Shown piece by piece: positions 20,881-33,674 of a stretch of DNA of 64,000 nucleotides. Under the pieces are notes generated by a model. The model saw nothing but the letters and a program-made list of their open reading frames with translations, did no database searches and was not told the origin of the DNA. This DNA comes from Solen grandis (Eukaryota > Mollusca > Bivalvia > Adapedonta > Solenidae): assembly GCA_021229015.1 (NCBI GenBank), contig CM037794.1:41063126-41127125 (forward strand), in the 5' to 3' direction. Made by a program: the position numbers and the translations under genes. Numbering within the stretch: the stretch's first letter is position 1; the number at the start of each line of letters is the position of its first letter.

Positions 20881-22433
20881 AGAGCAAAAAGATGCATAAA
20901 CACTCAACATGACACATTTATATACAACACTCATTCATCTGAGAAAATCATCCCGGTGAGGATGCATGTTTCAGTTACATTTTACTGCCTCTGGGCTCTC
21001 ACCGATATCCCTGCTCTTATCACCCAGTCACTGCGATCAGTTAATTATTTATATGTTTTGACAAAGCTGGCACCATAAATATATTGTAATTGTTTTAAAT
21101 TCCATATTATTGTCTCTCCATACACACAAAGTTAACATTTAGCTTTTTCCTACCTGTTAACTATAATATACTACTCAACAGTTGCTAAGGATCATTTAGT
21201 GAAATCCCATTTACTTGTGTATTTGATAGATTTGCTTTTGATGATCACCATTTTGAGTGATACCTCTTAGCTGCAGGTTTATTTGATTATTTGAGGCAAT
21301 AATAATAATAATAATTACAAGTTGCCATTCCAATCATTATATTAAATAATTCAAGTGTTCTGATATGCATTGAACAATAAGTGATTCTGAGCAAATTTTG
21401 AGTAGTATACATAGATTTCATGCAGGATGTTTCCAAAAACTACTAAACAAAGCTGGTCAGGCTGCAGAGGAAATGTAAACTGACTAAGGATCTGAAGGCT
21501 GTAAGTTTGATCCCTCCCATAAAAGTAACCCATGGCCAGAAACCTTCAAGGAGTATTTGATAGTGTAAATTATATAAAACTTGTTTCCTAATGAACACAA
21601 TTAAAAGGAGAGGGAGAATGATCAACACCATACATTACAAATATAAGGTCTTCGGTATAAAAAATCAGTTTTATTTTAAAGTTATAAGCATACATGTGAT
21701 GTTGATCGACCTCAGACTGCTTCATGACTGGTATAAATGTAACCCTATTCTCCATACACACATGATGTATTTCTGATCCTCATATCAAATTATGTCACAT
21801 GAGTTGTTTTACACAATTGGTAGCAAGATAATTGCTAATATTGCTGATACAGAAGTGACACTAAACCATGATCATGTGATTATAATAACATACCCATCAA
21901 ACTTCCCTGTATACACAATATCATAAGCAGCTTAATTGTCCAGATTTTTTCGCCATTCAAGACAATATGTTTACATTCAGATGCAATTATATCAAGTAAC
22001 TTGAACCCCCTTGTGACAATTAGAAACAGAAACCATAATGGGGCCAATTACTCAGCAACCTACCCTGTAAACATCTTGGTCTCTCAGTAAAGAGATTTGA
22101 ACAGTTGATGAAAGAAGACCACAAACAGACTGTTTAACTTTTATATACTGGTACCAGGATTCTCACTACTGGTAACTCCTAATTGGGATCGAAATCTGCA
22201 CATGTTCAGTAACCGCAAATGGTCACTCATATTAGCAAACTGATGTGAGTTGGCTCCCTGCTTGCAGTCTTATACACTGCGCAAATACTCATGTTAGGAA
22301 GTGTTAATTGAATGTGAGGCTGGACACCCAATTTTCAAGTAGCAGCTCCTATATGAACATATGCTAGGATAGAATCTTTGTGAAGGACTCCAGTTACCAG
22401 AATCCTAGTGAGGATCTTGTATACATTTTTGGT
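20881..22433. other. Non-coding stretch
   Basis: No gene was seen. A (TAA)n tract lies at 21298-21315. A B-box-like 'aagtttgatccctcc' at 21501-21515 hints at another SINE remnant but no body was recognised. Confidence 0.4.
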
Positions 22434-22774
22434 TTAACCAGGGTTCCCACAAAACTGAAAATCCAAATTCCCTGACTTTTCTCTGACCAAACTAAAAATT
22501 CCCTGACCAAATTAAGCACAAATACTATTAGGAACTTATCTAATATTATGCCAATCTGACAATTCAAACTGACTGAAAAAAGCCAAATGGAAGAATTTCC
22601 TTATTATAATCCTCCTGCTGTTTGGTCAACATTCCTTGATTGTAAAATTCCCTGACTTTTCCCTGATTTTTTCTGAATTTCCAAATTTCCCTGACCAATT
22701 TCAAATTTCCCTGACCTTGAAAGAAATTTCATTTTTCCCTGACTTTTCCCTGACCATGGGAACCCTGTTAACAT
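22434..22774. mobile_element. MITE with CAGGGTTCCCA ends
   Basis: The left end CCAGGGTTCCCA (22438) and right end TGGGAACCCTG (22760-22770) are inverted copies. The interior repeats CCCTGAC and TTCCCTGACTTTTCCCTGA many times on one strand. No coding capacity. This type of CCCTGAC-rich repeat is widespread in animal genomes. Confidence 0.7.
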
Positions 22775-22789
22775 CCAACTAACAACTTA

Positions 22790-22915
22790 TCTACATGAGA
22801 CAGAATCAGTTATGCCCTATCAAACTGTAGACATTTAGACCTGAAGTGGCACCAGTCACAATGTCCCAATACTGGGTCAACCAGTCCTAGAACTACCCTT
22901 ATAATTATGCTATTA
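22790..22915 (-). mobile_element. Old SINE fragment
   Basis: 'tgtagacatttagacctgaagtggcaccagtcaca' and 'gggtcaaccagtcctagaactacccttataa' match the SINE body at 4830-4910 with many changes. The head is missing. Confidence 0.5.
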
Positions 22916-23040
22916 TAAAGTACCATCTAAGGAAGATATACACCATTACCATTTTTACACAGTCTTACATGACTGTACATTCAGAAGTATGAATTGATGA
23001 AAAAGAGACAAGATTACACACTACAAATGTACCAATGACG

Positions 23041-24338
23041 CTAGAACACCCCGCCCCTTCTTCTTCGGGTAATGAACGAAGCGTACCATTACCGAAGCGT
23101 ACCATTTTTGGTCGAAGCGTACCACTTTTCAAAATAGGTAATTTAGCGCTAATATTTTATGTTTTGTTATTTAAATTGAATTGATTTAAAGGTGATATAT
23201 GACAGAATGGAATAATATTTTGTCAAACATGCAATATCATAATAATAAAAGGCACGACATTGAGTGAAAAATCGAGTGATATACCGCCGATAATGTTCTT
23301 CTTCTCCTACATTACTGGTACTTTATTGAAACATGGTAAGGAACTGAATCCGATATCACTAACATATAAATTAAAACTTTGAAGAAATTCGTGCTACCAT
23401 TGTCCTCTATGCACTGTTTGATTGTTCTGATATTCGACTTAAATATTCTCAAACAAATCATCATAAAAAAGGCATCTTTTATTAACACAGAAATATAGTG
23501 AAATGTCAACCATTTGTACTCTAATTTTTGTAGCGAACAATGTTATTGGATGTCAGGAAATTGATGTGCAACTGACATTTGCAAGTATTTTAAAAATGAA
23601 AAAGGAAACAAAATTTGAAAATTACTGAGGTTTTTGAAGAAAAATACCCAGTAGTCAAGTATGACGTGTCTGACCAAAATAGTAGTGTGGTATTTTGAAT
23701 GACTTAACCCTTTCCCTCATAGAGGAAACCATGAAAAGACCTATGCGAATTATGCTGTTCGCTGCTCCTCAGTGGTCTGGAAATGAGGACTTTATAATTA
23801 AATTTATATTGTGGTTTTCTGCATATCAGGCTTTATGTGATACCTACTGAGTGCGTCAAAATGAGTCTATATGAGGGAAAGGGTTAACATATTAGAAATA
23901 TTTCATAAATTACAGTACTGATTAAATTTTAGACTATCTGAGGAAATAGTCTACAATTGACTGTAAGCAGCGTTTGACAGATTGTATAAAATTGTGGGTG
24001 TGTTTACAGCGTCAAATCAGATCATTCACTTCAAAATCAGTGATATGAACTGAAAGTTTAATGGATTTCTGACTTGTTGGAAGTTCAAACTTTTGACATT
24101 ACGATTTATTTCTATGTTAAGGATACTTTTATGGTGATGATTCATTGTCACTAGTATATATTAGATGAACATCACACTGATCAAACCGTGCATAGAGGTC
24201 AATAATTATATAATTTAAATTTGTGCAAAGTTACAACTGCCTTTACCAAGCAATGTAGGATATAGCTTAGTTCCTTACTTTGTTTCAATATAGGTGTTTG
24301 TAAGGTTGGAGAAAAAGAAGGGGTGTATACAGTTCTAG
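23041..24338. mobile_element. Non-autonomous element with CTAGAAC ends
   Basis: The left end CTAGAACACCCCGCCCCTTC and the right end (minus strand CTAGAACTGTATACACCCC) are inverted, with an indel. Flanking TGACG (23036-23040) and TGACA (24339-24343) may be the target duplication. Just inside the left end are three copies of CGAAGCGTACCA (23077-23122). No open frame encodes a transposase. A TTAA-type MITE is nested inside. Confidence 0.55.
23708..23883. mobile_element. piggyBac-type MITE, short form
   Basis: Flanked by TTAA at 23704-23707 and 23884-23887, with CCCTTTCCCTCATA at the left and TATGAGGGAAAGGG at the right. It is the inverted-orientation relative of 8469-8703 but lacks most of the 65-bp hairpin, which accounts for most of the length difference. 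Confidence 0.8.
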
Positions 24339-24919
24339 TGACAGTGAAATATGTACAGCCAATATGTAAGAAACACTCTTTGTCTGTAAATAAGAAACAA
24401 AATTAATGAAGTGATTTCTGCAAGTAAATTATTTCATCTTTTATATAGTTACTGGTATACCACCCTGTGACTCCTCTCTGAAAACCTCCTTATTCTTACA
24501 ATGCTAATATGAATTGATTTTCTTCAGGAGTCCCTTTAAGGCAGATGTTACCCAATGCTGTTCAGAACCTGGCCTTTCATGATATTCACCATGATCAAAG
24601 TACAATAGATTGAAAGACAAAAGAATCAAATTTCTATTATGTCAGGCCTATGAGTTAGAATTTCAGAAAAAGGCTGATAAAGTATCATATGCCATCACAT
24701 ATTTCTGAGACCTGGACTTTCAACATGTTTATATTACATATACCACTCTAAAAGCCAAAGCTGTTTAATTCCTTTTATCTCAAGGGCTTCATCCAAGATC
24801 TCAGCCCCGATGGGACTAGGTACATGTATGTGTTTGTTCCTTTTAACAAGGCTCAAGAAATGATGAATATCTTTTTTCTTTTTTTTCCTTTATCTCATGA
24901 ATATTCATGTACAAATTTC

Positions 24920-25075
24920 TTTCCTGATAGATATTAAGTTACTGAACTTTAAATACGTAATAGTATATAAAACAATGGATTTTGTTTGCTATGAAGAATG
25001 AGTAAAATCTGAGCTACAATATTGTTATTCTTTTTTATTGTATCATCACTATGACCAAACAGGAGACCCTGACCT
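24920..25075. repeat. Dispersed repeat, copy 3
   Basis: Shares 'gatattaagttactgaactttaaata', 'gagtaaaatctgagctacaatattgt' and 'gaccaaacaggagaccctgacc' with the copies at 11700 and 12585. Confidence 0.55.
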
Positions 25076-26204
25076 AGATCTGGGTCTGACCGTCTGATGT
25101 CAAAACATGTCTGTAAAACTCTTCTGACAGTCACACTGATTATAACTTAAGGTATAGGATGATTTATCAAAATTCAAAATAAAGCACATATCAACAACAA
25201 TGTTAATTAAAACAAAGAAAAGTCTTTCTGACCCCCTTATTAAAAGCTAAATTAATAAGCTGGAAGAAATGTGATTTACCTGGTCGGGTGTGTCCACACA
25301 TTACCTGTATGGCTAATCAATACCTGCACAGATATAACTGATGAATGATGACAGAGACCCTCCCAAGGGGACAACAATCTCACCTGGTCACAGACAACGG
25401 CTGACAAACATGTCATGTGACCTACACCAAATAAACATAAACCATGCCTGCACATGCTGCTCTAATGAAACCAACACCTGTAAAATAATGAAACCTGTCA
25501 TCATGCTTTCTTTTTTAATTCATCTCCACTGAGGAAAACTGACCAGTTCATTTGTCACCTTTTACCAATATCAGCTTCAGGGTTGATAGAATTTGCTTGG
25601 TAAAATGAAATTATTAGGGAAAAAATGTTAAATGGGAAAATGCTTATGAATGGTCCCCGATAAAGACAGAGAAAAAAAAACTAGCTTTTATATTAAAAAG
25701 TTAAATTGTTTTTAAAGCAGCTCATTCACAGTGTTCACCGATGGTCACTAAGAATTTAGTTTTTGCTATCTTTGTGCATTATGTCTGACTAAACCCATCT
25801 ACAGACATATGGTCATCCAATGCAACACTCTGTGAGAGGAAAAAAATGGGTTTCTCCAGTATACAGAAAATACCATTACAAACAGTATGGGATCTATATT
25901 TAGAATGATAAAGCCTATATTTAGAATTTCTTTTCCTGTGACTGATCATATTCACTCTGCGTAATTTAATAACACGAATTCGCTACCTGAAACTGGTAAT
26001 GTGAAAAACAGGAAACAAAAAATTCATGAACATTAACAAGGGAGAGAAGAAATAGAAATAGTTTTTAAATATTTCTTAATATCTGTGAACAAGCTGCCTT
26101 AAGTCTTATGTGTTTTTTTGCAGTAATATAATAATCTTAAATTCCTAATATCTACTTAGAGTCAGATGGTCACTAGTTCCACAATTCCTTGACGACTTTT
26201 ATTT

Positions 26205-26300
26205 CTTAACCCTTTACTTAGATATAGAGACTCATATTAACACCTTGGCAAACAGAGCATACCCAGATCAGACTGCTCTTTTAGGATACCTTTTAAAGTG
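26205..26300. mobile_element. Degenerate MITE-like fragment
   Basis: TTAACCCTTTACTTAGAT, then 'agagactcat' and 'agcatacccagatcagactgc', resemble the start and hairpin core of the TTAA-type MITEs at 8469 and 23708. The other end was not found. Confidence 0.35.
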
Positions 26301-28647
26301 TGAGAAATACTTCAAGTTATTCTACAGGCTATTTTAGTATTTATGAAATAGTGGGCATTTTTTAGCATTTTCTCTTACAGAGTATTGAAAAAGGTCATGA
26401 CACAGAAAGTGTCATCACAATGTTTGTGTTTCTTCCTTTTGTTGTTGTACCTACTGTACACAATATCATAGTGCTTCACTCAAGTACAATTCTGTAATTT
26501 CATATCAATCATATGAGCTGCCCAAACTGCTTGTTGTATGCTTCTAAGTTTAAACCCACTTTTCATACATGCAAGTCTTTTCTTTTGTACATTGTACTAT
26601 TTTATATAAGTTCCTAATGTCATAATTCTGTCAGAAAAATATTTTCTGAGAAGTAGTGAAGGAGCCAGACTGTCTCTATAAGTCTGAAAGGGAAGAACAG
26701 TTCTGTGACATTTCCTCGAGCACTCAGATAATTTTATACACAAATTATTTTTTTAACAATTTTTTTTCTCAAATATTTGTGCATGCATAAATCAATTTAA
26801 CTTAATATGAGGGTAAAAGTAACGTAGTTCATTTAAAGCAAAGTTCATGATTGTGCATTTGTTGTCAAAGCTTTGTACAGTTTTACTGGTTAAACCAATA
26901 TGTGCATATTAATAATATTATAATTATTCATTTTGATGCAGATTGGGGTTATAATAATTGGATGTGGCAGTAAGTTTATCAACCTGCTTCATCTATAGGC
27001 CTTGATATCAATATCCATTAATGGTTGACTGTGAAGTTATTTTCACAAATGCATCTCAGGTTAGCTCCCATACCAGTGTGACATTGTATTCGAATGGTAT
27101 GTTGTCGACAGTTCTGAGATAGTGAGATTGCCTCTGGCTAGTTTGGTCTCATTTTACCATCTTAATATAATAACTTAATTAAAAATTAGTTTAGAATGTT
27201 AGTCCTGCTACAATAATAATAACATGATTTGTATAATCAAAGAATAATTTCCATATGATGAGACAGATTAGTGGGTTGATTTGTGATTTGTAAGCCCAAA
27301 CTGTGACCCAGATCCTCAGATTGGATTTACCCCAGACAACCAACAACCTTAAAAATATATTATTTGTAGTGAAAAATGAATGCAAAATAAGCATTTTCCC
27401 CAGAAGTGAGACAGACTTCTAACCTTTAAATAAAATCTGTATAGCCATTTTTTCTTCATGAAAAAAAAATGAAAATAAAAATTATTCATAGTTAACCCAT
27501 GCAGAGGCATGACAACAGTGAGTACCAAAACTAACACATGTCATGCCAAGGGGCTCATTGATGGGACTAACCATCTACTGGTTAACTGAGTGGACATCAT
27601 ACATATTCAGGCAGCATAATAACAAAACTGACTTCATTATAATGGAATTAAATTAAAAAAAATAACAACAATAGATATCAATCAAATTAGTCCTTAAAAT
27701 GCCCCCCCAAAAAAAAAAAAAAAATTGCTCTGCTAAATTATGTATCAAAGCCATACAACTGTAAGCGAGGGGTTTTGGGTTTGAGTACCATTATGGCTGC
27801 ACGTATAAAGTTTACATGTAGGCCGATACATTTTAAGACATGTTCTTAATCCATGACTCAAGTTCCCGAGGCTAGGGATTTTGTAATCACTAAATCAGCA
27901 CAAAGAAAGGACTTATGGGAATCGGTAAAATAAAAGGCATATTTTCAAACATACCAATTACATATAGAAATAAAGAAATGAGTTAAAACAAACTCACAGC
28001 AGTCATTTTTTTGAAAACAACAAAATGGGTCACAAAACATTTATTCGTCAACCTCAGTAATCATGGATTCATATTTAGCATCTGACTCAAAATGTATGAT
28101 TGTACAATCAAGGCGAAATTTGGTGCCGTTTGCCAACGTATATACCAACTAAAATGATATATTAAACGGAGGATAGTTAGTTGAACAATTCTTTAAAAAA
28201 AAGTTCACCTCATTCCTAAAATAACTCAAAAAATATGTCACCTACCTGCTTACAGTTTTATTCCGGTTGCGGGTGCAGCCATTGAATTAATTTATTTAAT
28301 CGCAACTTCTCTCACATATGAAAACATCATACGGACTGTGTCGGTTATTTTCGGAGAACACCGAGTGTGGATAGCATTCTTAGTGTTGCGTATATTTTGT
28401 ATGAATAAGACGAAGGAACTTAATATTGATTATGCCACAAGATAAGACCAAATAAATATTTGAACGATTCTAAAAAATATCACCGATACCACGAATACCA
28501 TATCAACCTTTTAAATAAATCTAATAACATATGGTTTATATGAAAAGTCGGGAGAAATCCAAATTAAAACTCATATTTGTTGGCACTTTTGTAGCAGGAA
28601 TGCTTTGTACTGGTTCCACACCTATAATTTAGAGTAAACACTTACAA

Positions 28648-28657
28648 TTTTTTTTTT

Positions 28658-28688
<31 letters not shown>
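28648..28688. repeat. T20-G21 homopolymer pair
   Basis: Twenty T followed by twenty-one G. Length is likely to be unreliable in the assembly. Confidence 0.95.
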
Positions 28689-28804
28689 TAAGTACTATTT
28701 CAATTAATGTTATTTATAATTACTGAATAGTTTGAGTTTAAAACAGCATGAAGTACAGTTTGGTATTAAAATTATATTGTCTCTTTAAATATATATGATG
28801 GTCT

Positions 28805-29779
28805 AACAAGTTTTCGGGGTACTAACGAGATCGATCCATATTTGCATATCAAATCTTATTAAAATGTTCATTTAATTACAATAAAGGGGTGCAAAAATAA
28901 ATTTTGTCACTCCCTGTACACATTTGCGATCTTAAATTCATCTCTATCAAAACAGAGCAGCGTTCATTCCAATGTAGGTCAAACATAAAAAGTAACTAAC
29001 AAGTTTTCGGGGTATTTTCAAATTAAGCTCAACATACTCTGTTAGTTAAATATGCATCAAAATTCCATTTCAGGGAATTAATGCTGATATTATTTTATAT
29101 TTATAGAGCCTTTATTTCGTCTGAGATGCTGACCTGATTATTTTTTTTTTTCTGATTGGCATCCACGGTCGGAAAAAAGTTGCAACTTTATCCGGGAAAA
29201 CTGCTGACCTTACACCCACCCCGCTCGACAATCATTTTTTTTTTCATATTAAACTTAATGACTTTACCATTGATGACACATATGGATAAGTGAAACATTT
29301 TTACACATATTCATCACAAAACATATACTTTACACCTTAAAATTTCGCACAACTATTTTCCAACCCCTTAAAATTCATAACAAATTTCCACCATTTTTTT
29401 AATTCAAATTAAGCCATATCATGTGACTTATTATCCGGGTAATTGATCACATTTAGTTTGCTGTCTGCGCAAAATACTAAACCTGTAAGTTGTATTAACT
29501 TAAATAAAAAATATAAATGGATTTTTGTTTGAAAATATGTCAATTTAAATAATTCAGATGAGTTTGATCTACAAATTTTAATGAAATGGACGTGCATCCT
29601 AAACATTGTCCAGAATTTACACAAGAAGTCACATGATGTCTTAATTTGAATATTAGAGCATGGTTGACATTTGTTTTGATCATATGGGACAGCGAAAACA
29701 ACTCGTCATATCACGCTCTCACGCGCAAACGGTGTAAAGGTAAAATACCCCGAAAACTTGTTATACCCCGAAAACTGGT
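28805..29779. mobile_element. Possible element defined by inverted motif pairs
   Basis: AACAAGTTTTCGGGGTA occurs at 28805-28821 and 28998-29014. The reverse complement TACCCCGAAAACTTGTT occurs at 29746-29762, with a near copy at 29764-29779. Two forward copies and two inverted copies about 0.9 kb apart resemble the subterminal motif layout of the DDE transposon at 15521-20699. Outer termini were not located and no gene lies inside. Confidence 0.45.
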
Positions 29780-29789
29780 AATTAACCTT

Positions 29790-30762
29790 ACATACATATT
29801 GTTAAATAAACATATAAATGTTATTTCATATTTTCATGGTACACAAGTATTCAGTGAAACATTGTGCACAATCTGATTGTGATGTCGGTACTAGGGGTCC
29901 CGGAAAAAAATGTTTCTAATGTAATGGAGATGCATTCTGAAAGGTATCTGGGGAGAAAAATTGAGTTCTACTTAAGGTAGTCACACACTTCCATAGGTAG
30001 GCAAACATTACTATCAAGTGCCTTGAAACTTGTGGTTGTCGGTTCGAATCCCAGTAGTTGTCAAACGTTGTCTTTCTATTCTACTTGTGGTCATTTTATC
30101 TACATGGGTAAAAGTTGGAGGTTTAAAAAAACCATGAAAATCTTTTTTTTTTCCTTGTAAAATCTTTTGTTTTTCTTTTTTTTTTTATATTTTCCCTGTC
30201 ATTCGATAGCAGTATGTCGGAGAGCCATCCTACTGACCACCTTACAAACAATATGTTTCAGTACATTTACGATATATTACAGGTCTACATGCATCTTTAA
30301 TTAAATATTATTATATTAATATTTAAACTCCACAATCTTATCCATATAAATAAAAAACAATAAACTCCTACCTACAGAAATATAAAGCGCATCATACCTG
30401 TGATTGTATCATGAGTAAAAAATATATGTAAACATGTATGTATTAAGTGATGAGGTCGGTCAATTGGATAGTCATTCTCTATTGAATGTCTTCTCACTTT
30501 TTTCTAAATTACCATATTTTTTTTCTATATAATATCAATATATTTTGTCAAAATATATGATTTTTACATGTGCCTGTGCACAAATATATACATATATACA
30601 CACATATACATACAATATCTATTTATATATAAAGAATAGCTACTCGAATTAGAAGAAAACAAAATTAAAAGGAAAGAAACTAATAAAGAGATAAAGTATG
30701 TTTTAATCTCATTTGTACTCTTGCAGGCTAATTCATGTTTTACTTATTTGACTGATATGTGA
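29790..30762. other. AT-rich non-coding stretch
   Basis: No gene. A B-box-like GGTTCGAATCCCAG at 30041-30054 has no recognisable tRNA cloverleaf around it, so it is at most a SINE remnant. The right half may be LINE 3' untranslated sequence. Confidence 0.4.
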
Positions 30763-31350
30763 TTAATCTAGTACTGAACTTACAACTGCCCATCTAACAT
30801 ACTCAGATTCGGTGTATTTTGGTATTTTGGTATTTTTGAATATGTCTATTGCTTTTTTTAAAGTATTGTTAAGACCCTGTTGTGTTGGTATCACATTTTT
30901 CATTTTGTTTAAATAAATGTATTTTTTTACTTCTGAAAATAATACATCATACTTGTTGTCTTTTCCCCCCGATCCTTATATCACAAATGAGCTATCAATA
31001 TTGATATCTGAATCAAACTTCTTACTCTTACATGTTAAGTATTCCAAATTTGGTTTTATTTTAATACACTCCCAAAAAAGATGAATTAAAGTTTCTTCTT
31101 GTTTATTGAAAAATGTGCATAAGTGGTTTTCTCTAAGATTCATTTTATACAAAAGAGAGTTTGTGTCTAATATTCTGTGTGCTATTCTTGTTTGTAACCA
31201 CTGAGTATAAGTATCACTAGTGCATTTAAAAGTATAAGTATATATAACTTCCCAGTTTATATCAAGTCTTCTTAACTTTTCATTCCATTTGTCTCTACTT
31301 GTTGGTATGTCGTTATTCTTTGATAGTACGTCATAAACAAATTTATTCAA
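30763..31350 (-). pseudogene. LINE ORF2 C-terminal fragment
   Basis: The frame encodes the C-terminal part of a LINE reverse transcriptase-type protein. WLQTRIAHRILDTNSLLYKM, then LCTFFNKQEETLIHLFWEC is the zinc-binding region seen after the reverse transcriptase in L1/Tx1-like elements. One stop (30976-30978) interrupts the frame, which then continues in phase to a second stop at 30763-30765. Upstream, the same frame stays open to about 31430, where a run of A appears to cause a frameshift. The reverse transcriptase core is absent, so this is a dead, 5'-truncated copy. Confidence 0.75.
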
Positions 31351-31439
31351 ATTATGATTAGTTATGATAGGATTTATATAGCAGTTATTGCTAGGGTTAT
31401 GAAAGTGATTAGAAGATAATTTTTTAAGTTGTATTTTTT

Positions 31440-31825
31440 TTTCTTAATGTAGGTTATAATAGCACTTTTTAATCTAAGTAAGTACATGGAATTTATTTTT
31501 GTCCCAGTCTTGATTTTAGCATTTTTGGCAATCTGAAAATCAAGAAAATCAGGAAAATTCCTGAAAACTTTTACCCATGTATCTGTATCACTCGGATCAG
31601 GTTTAGAAAAAAATATTTTTGTAATTTGTATAGGTATTTATTGGATAAATTATGCAAAAATTAATAACAAATGTGGTACCTGATATATTGAATGACTTAA
31701 CCACACGGTAAAAGTCTTTAATTTGGCAAGATCAACCAAAATAGATCTGCTTCGTAGAAAATTCGGGTGAACATTGAAATATGTGTCTCAGTTATGAAGA
31801 GTTAAGCGATATAGGGCGCATTTTG

Positions 31826-31865
<40 letters not shown>

Positions 31866-32009
31866 GATAAATAAAAAAAATTAATAATAACAATAAAAAA
31901 AGACCAGTGTGTAAAATGGATTTGGTATGGTAAGAATTTATTACACGTTTCAAGTATTTTTAGTTGAAACAACCAGAGCTTGTTTGCTGATTGCCATTCC
32001 CACCCCCCC
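31440..32009. other. Low-complexity stretch
   Basis: Contains a poly-A run (31831-31863) and a C run just before the duplicated segment. No gene. Confidence 0.5.
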
Positions 32010-32713
32010 CCCGGTAATCCGGCCTGTGTCACCTCTCGCTCTGTTAGAGGAGACCTCTCGCCTAAAAAACAAGATACAACCAAAATCTCACTCATTATGA
32101 GCCTCTTTAGTTTGTAGCGTCCAAGGGGAATAAACATATGTGTGCACCCGGATATGTAAAATATTAAAAAAAATTATACGTTTACCAGGATTAGTATCTT
32201 GCTAGCTATTAAGCTATAAAAATTCCAAAACTGAACTATATCCAAGTTCTTTTCTTAAATTTACACTTTTGGCATTTATATTTGGCCAGGGACTATATAT
32301 ACACATAAAATCCCTGCTTTGGCACTGAATGCTTTTTTTTTTGCTAAGAAAGATATTTAATTAAATCTTAAAACTGGTTCATTTAAGATTATGAATTAAA
32401 AGGCCTGACAAAACACTTTGCCTTAACGGGCTGTAATGGTTGAGAGTCTTTAAACTTGAGTCCGATTCTACCCTGCTGCCGATTGCGGTGGAAGGGACGC
32501 TCTTATATCTTCGCTTAATTTTAGCTTCCCAGAACATATCTATAATCGTCCAACATTACCAATTACTTAAATCCACATCAAAACAGCATACTTCACAATT
32601 TCATTTTTTTAATTTTTTTAGAAGAAATAGTTTTTTGTTGACATATCTCATCGTCGGGTGACAAACGACTGCTTATAACGCTACCCTCCATAAAATGATA
32701 GATGATGCATGGC
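32010..32713. repeat. Segmental duplicate R1, first copy
   Basis: Direct copy of 37370-38034, beginning near 'cggcctgtgtcacctctcgctctg' and ending 'ccctccataaaatgatagatgat'. It is near-identical over its second half (about 32280-32710). The first part differs by indels. Confidence 0.85.
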
Positions 32714-33388
32714 GGTAACTACTGTGTGCGCACGCGTTAACTATCACGTTCACACGCAGTAGTTATCACGTCCACACGCAGTAGTTATCACGTTCACACG
32801 CAGTAGTTATCACGTTCGCACGCAGTAGTTATCACGTTCACACGCAGTAGTTATCACGTTCACACGCAGTAGTTATCAAGTTCGCACGCAGTAGTTATCA
32901 CGTTCACACGCAGTAGTTATCACGTTCGCACGCAGTAGTTATCACGTTCGCACGCAGTAGTTATCACGTTCACACACAGTAGTTATCACGTTCACACGCA
33001 GTAGTCGCACGCAGTAGTTATCACGTTCACACGCAGTAGTTATCACGTTCACACGCAGTAGTTATCACGTTCACACGCAGTAGTTATCACGTTCACACGC
33101 AGTAGTTATCACGTTCACACGCAGTAGCTATAACGTTCGCACGCAGTAGTTAACACGTTCACACGCAGTAGTTATCACGTTCACACGCAGTAGTTATCAC
33201 GTTCACACGCAGTAGTTATCACGTTCGCACGCAGTAGTTATCACGTTCACACGCAGTAGTTATCACGTTCACACGCAGTAGTATACGTTCCACGCAGTAG
33301 TAACACGTTCACACGGTTTATCACGTTCACACGCAGTAGTTATCACGTTCACACGCAGTAGTTATCACGTTCACGCGCAGTAGTTATC
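32714..33388. repeat. 22-bp minisatellite, about 30 units
   Basis: The unit contains CACGTTCACACGCAGTAG plus TTAT. Units are mostly identical with C/T or A/G changes at the CpG sites, and a few are truncated (near 33003 and 33280-33320). It is the expanded counterpart of the short array at 38408-38500, where only about four units exist. Confidence 0.95.
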
Positions 33389-33674
33389 GTGTCCCAACAT
33401 CATAACCATCAATCACATTCTTGCATGGGGAGATATATCCTAAAGCCAATCCCTGCGGCATGGTTTTGCAGTTGCCAGTTTTTAAAGAATATGAACAGTT
33501 CAAATCCCATTTGGTGTTTGGGATTCAAATTTGCCAGGATTTGGATTAGCATTATTATTCTATCAATATTATAAATAATTTAACATAATATTTCTGAAAC
33601 AAATGTCTGAATATCTTAGTGAAACATCACCCGAGTTTGAAGCACTCAAATCCATCGTCAACACTTTATTTTTA
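33380..33674. repeat. Segmental duplicate R2, first copy
   Basis: Near-identical direct copy of 38492-38785. Also inverted relative to about 2930-3200 in the foldback-like element at the window's left. Confidence 0.9.

Larger units (their letters stand above)
24345..28647. other. Long AT-rich non-coding stretch
   Basis: No gene was confirmed. It contains a third copy of a dispersed repeat (24920-25075), a MITE-like fragment (26205-26300), and A or T homopolymers. A conceivable first exon on the minus strand reads ATGGCTGCACCCGC from 28285 with a donor-like GTAAGC, but nothing else supports it. Confidence 0.35.

Noticed and set aside
28250..28290. First coding exon on the minus strand starting ATGGCTGCACC
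   Set aside because: Only nine codons before a donor-like GTAAGC, with a poor base at -3 and no partner exon.
30041..30054. tRNA gene suggested by GGTTCGAATCCCAG
   Set aside because: No acceptor, D or anticodon stems could be folded around it.
32714..33388. CRISPR-like array
   Set aside because: Units are contiguous with no unique spacers, and the genome is eukaryotic; this is a minisatellite.
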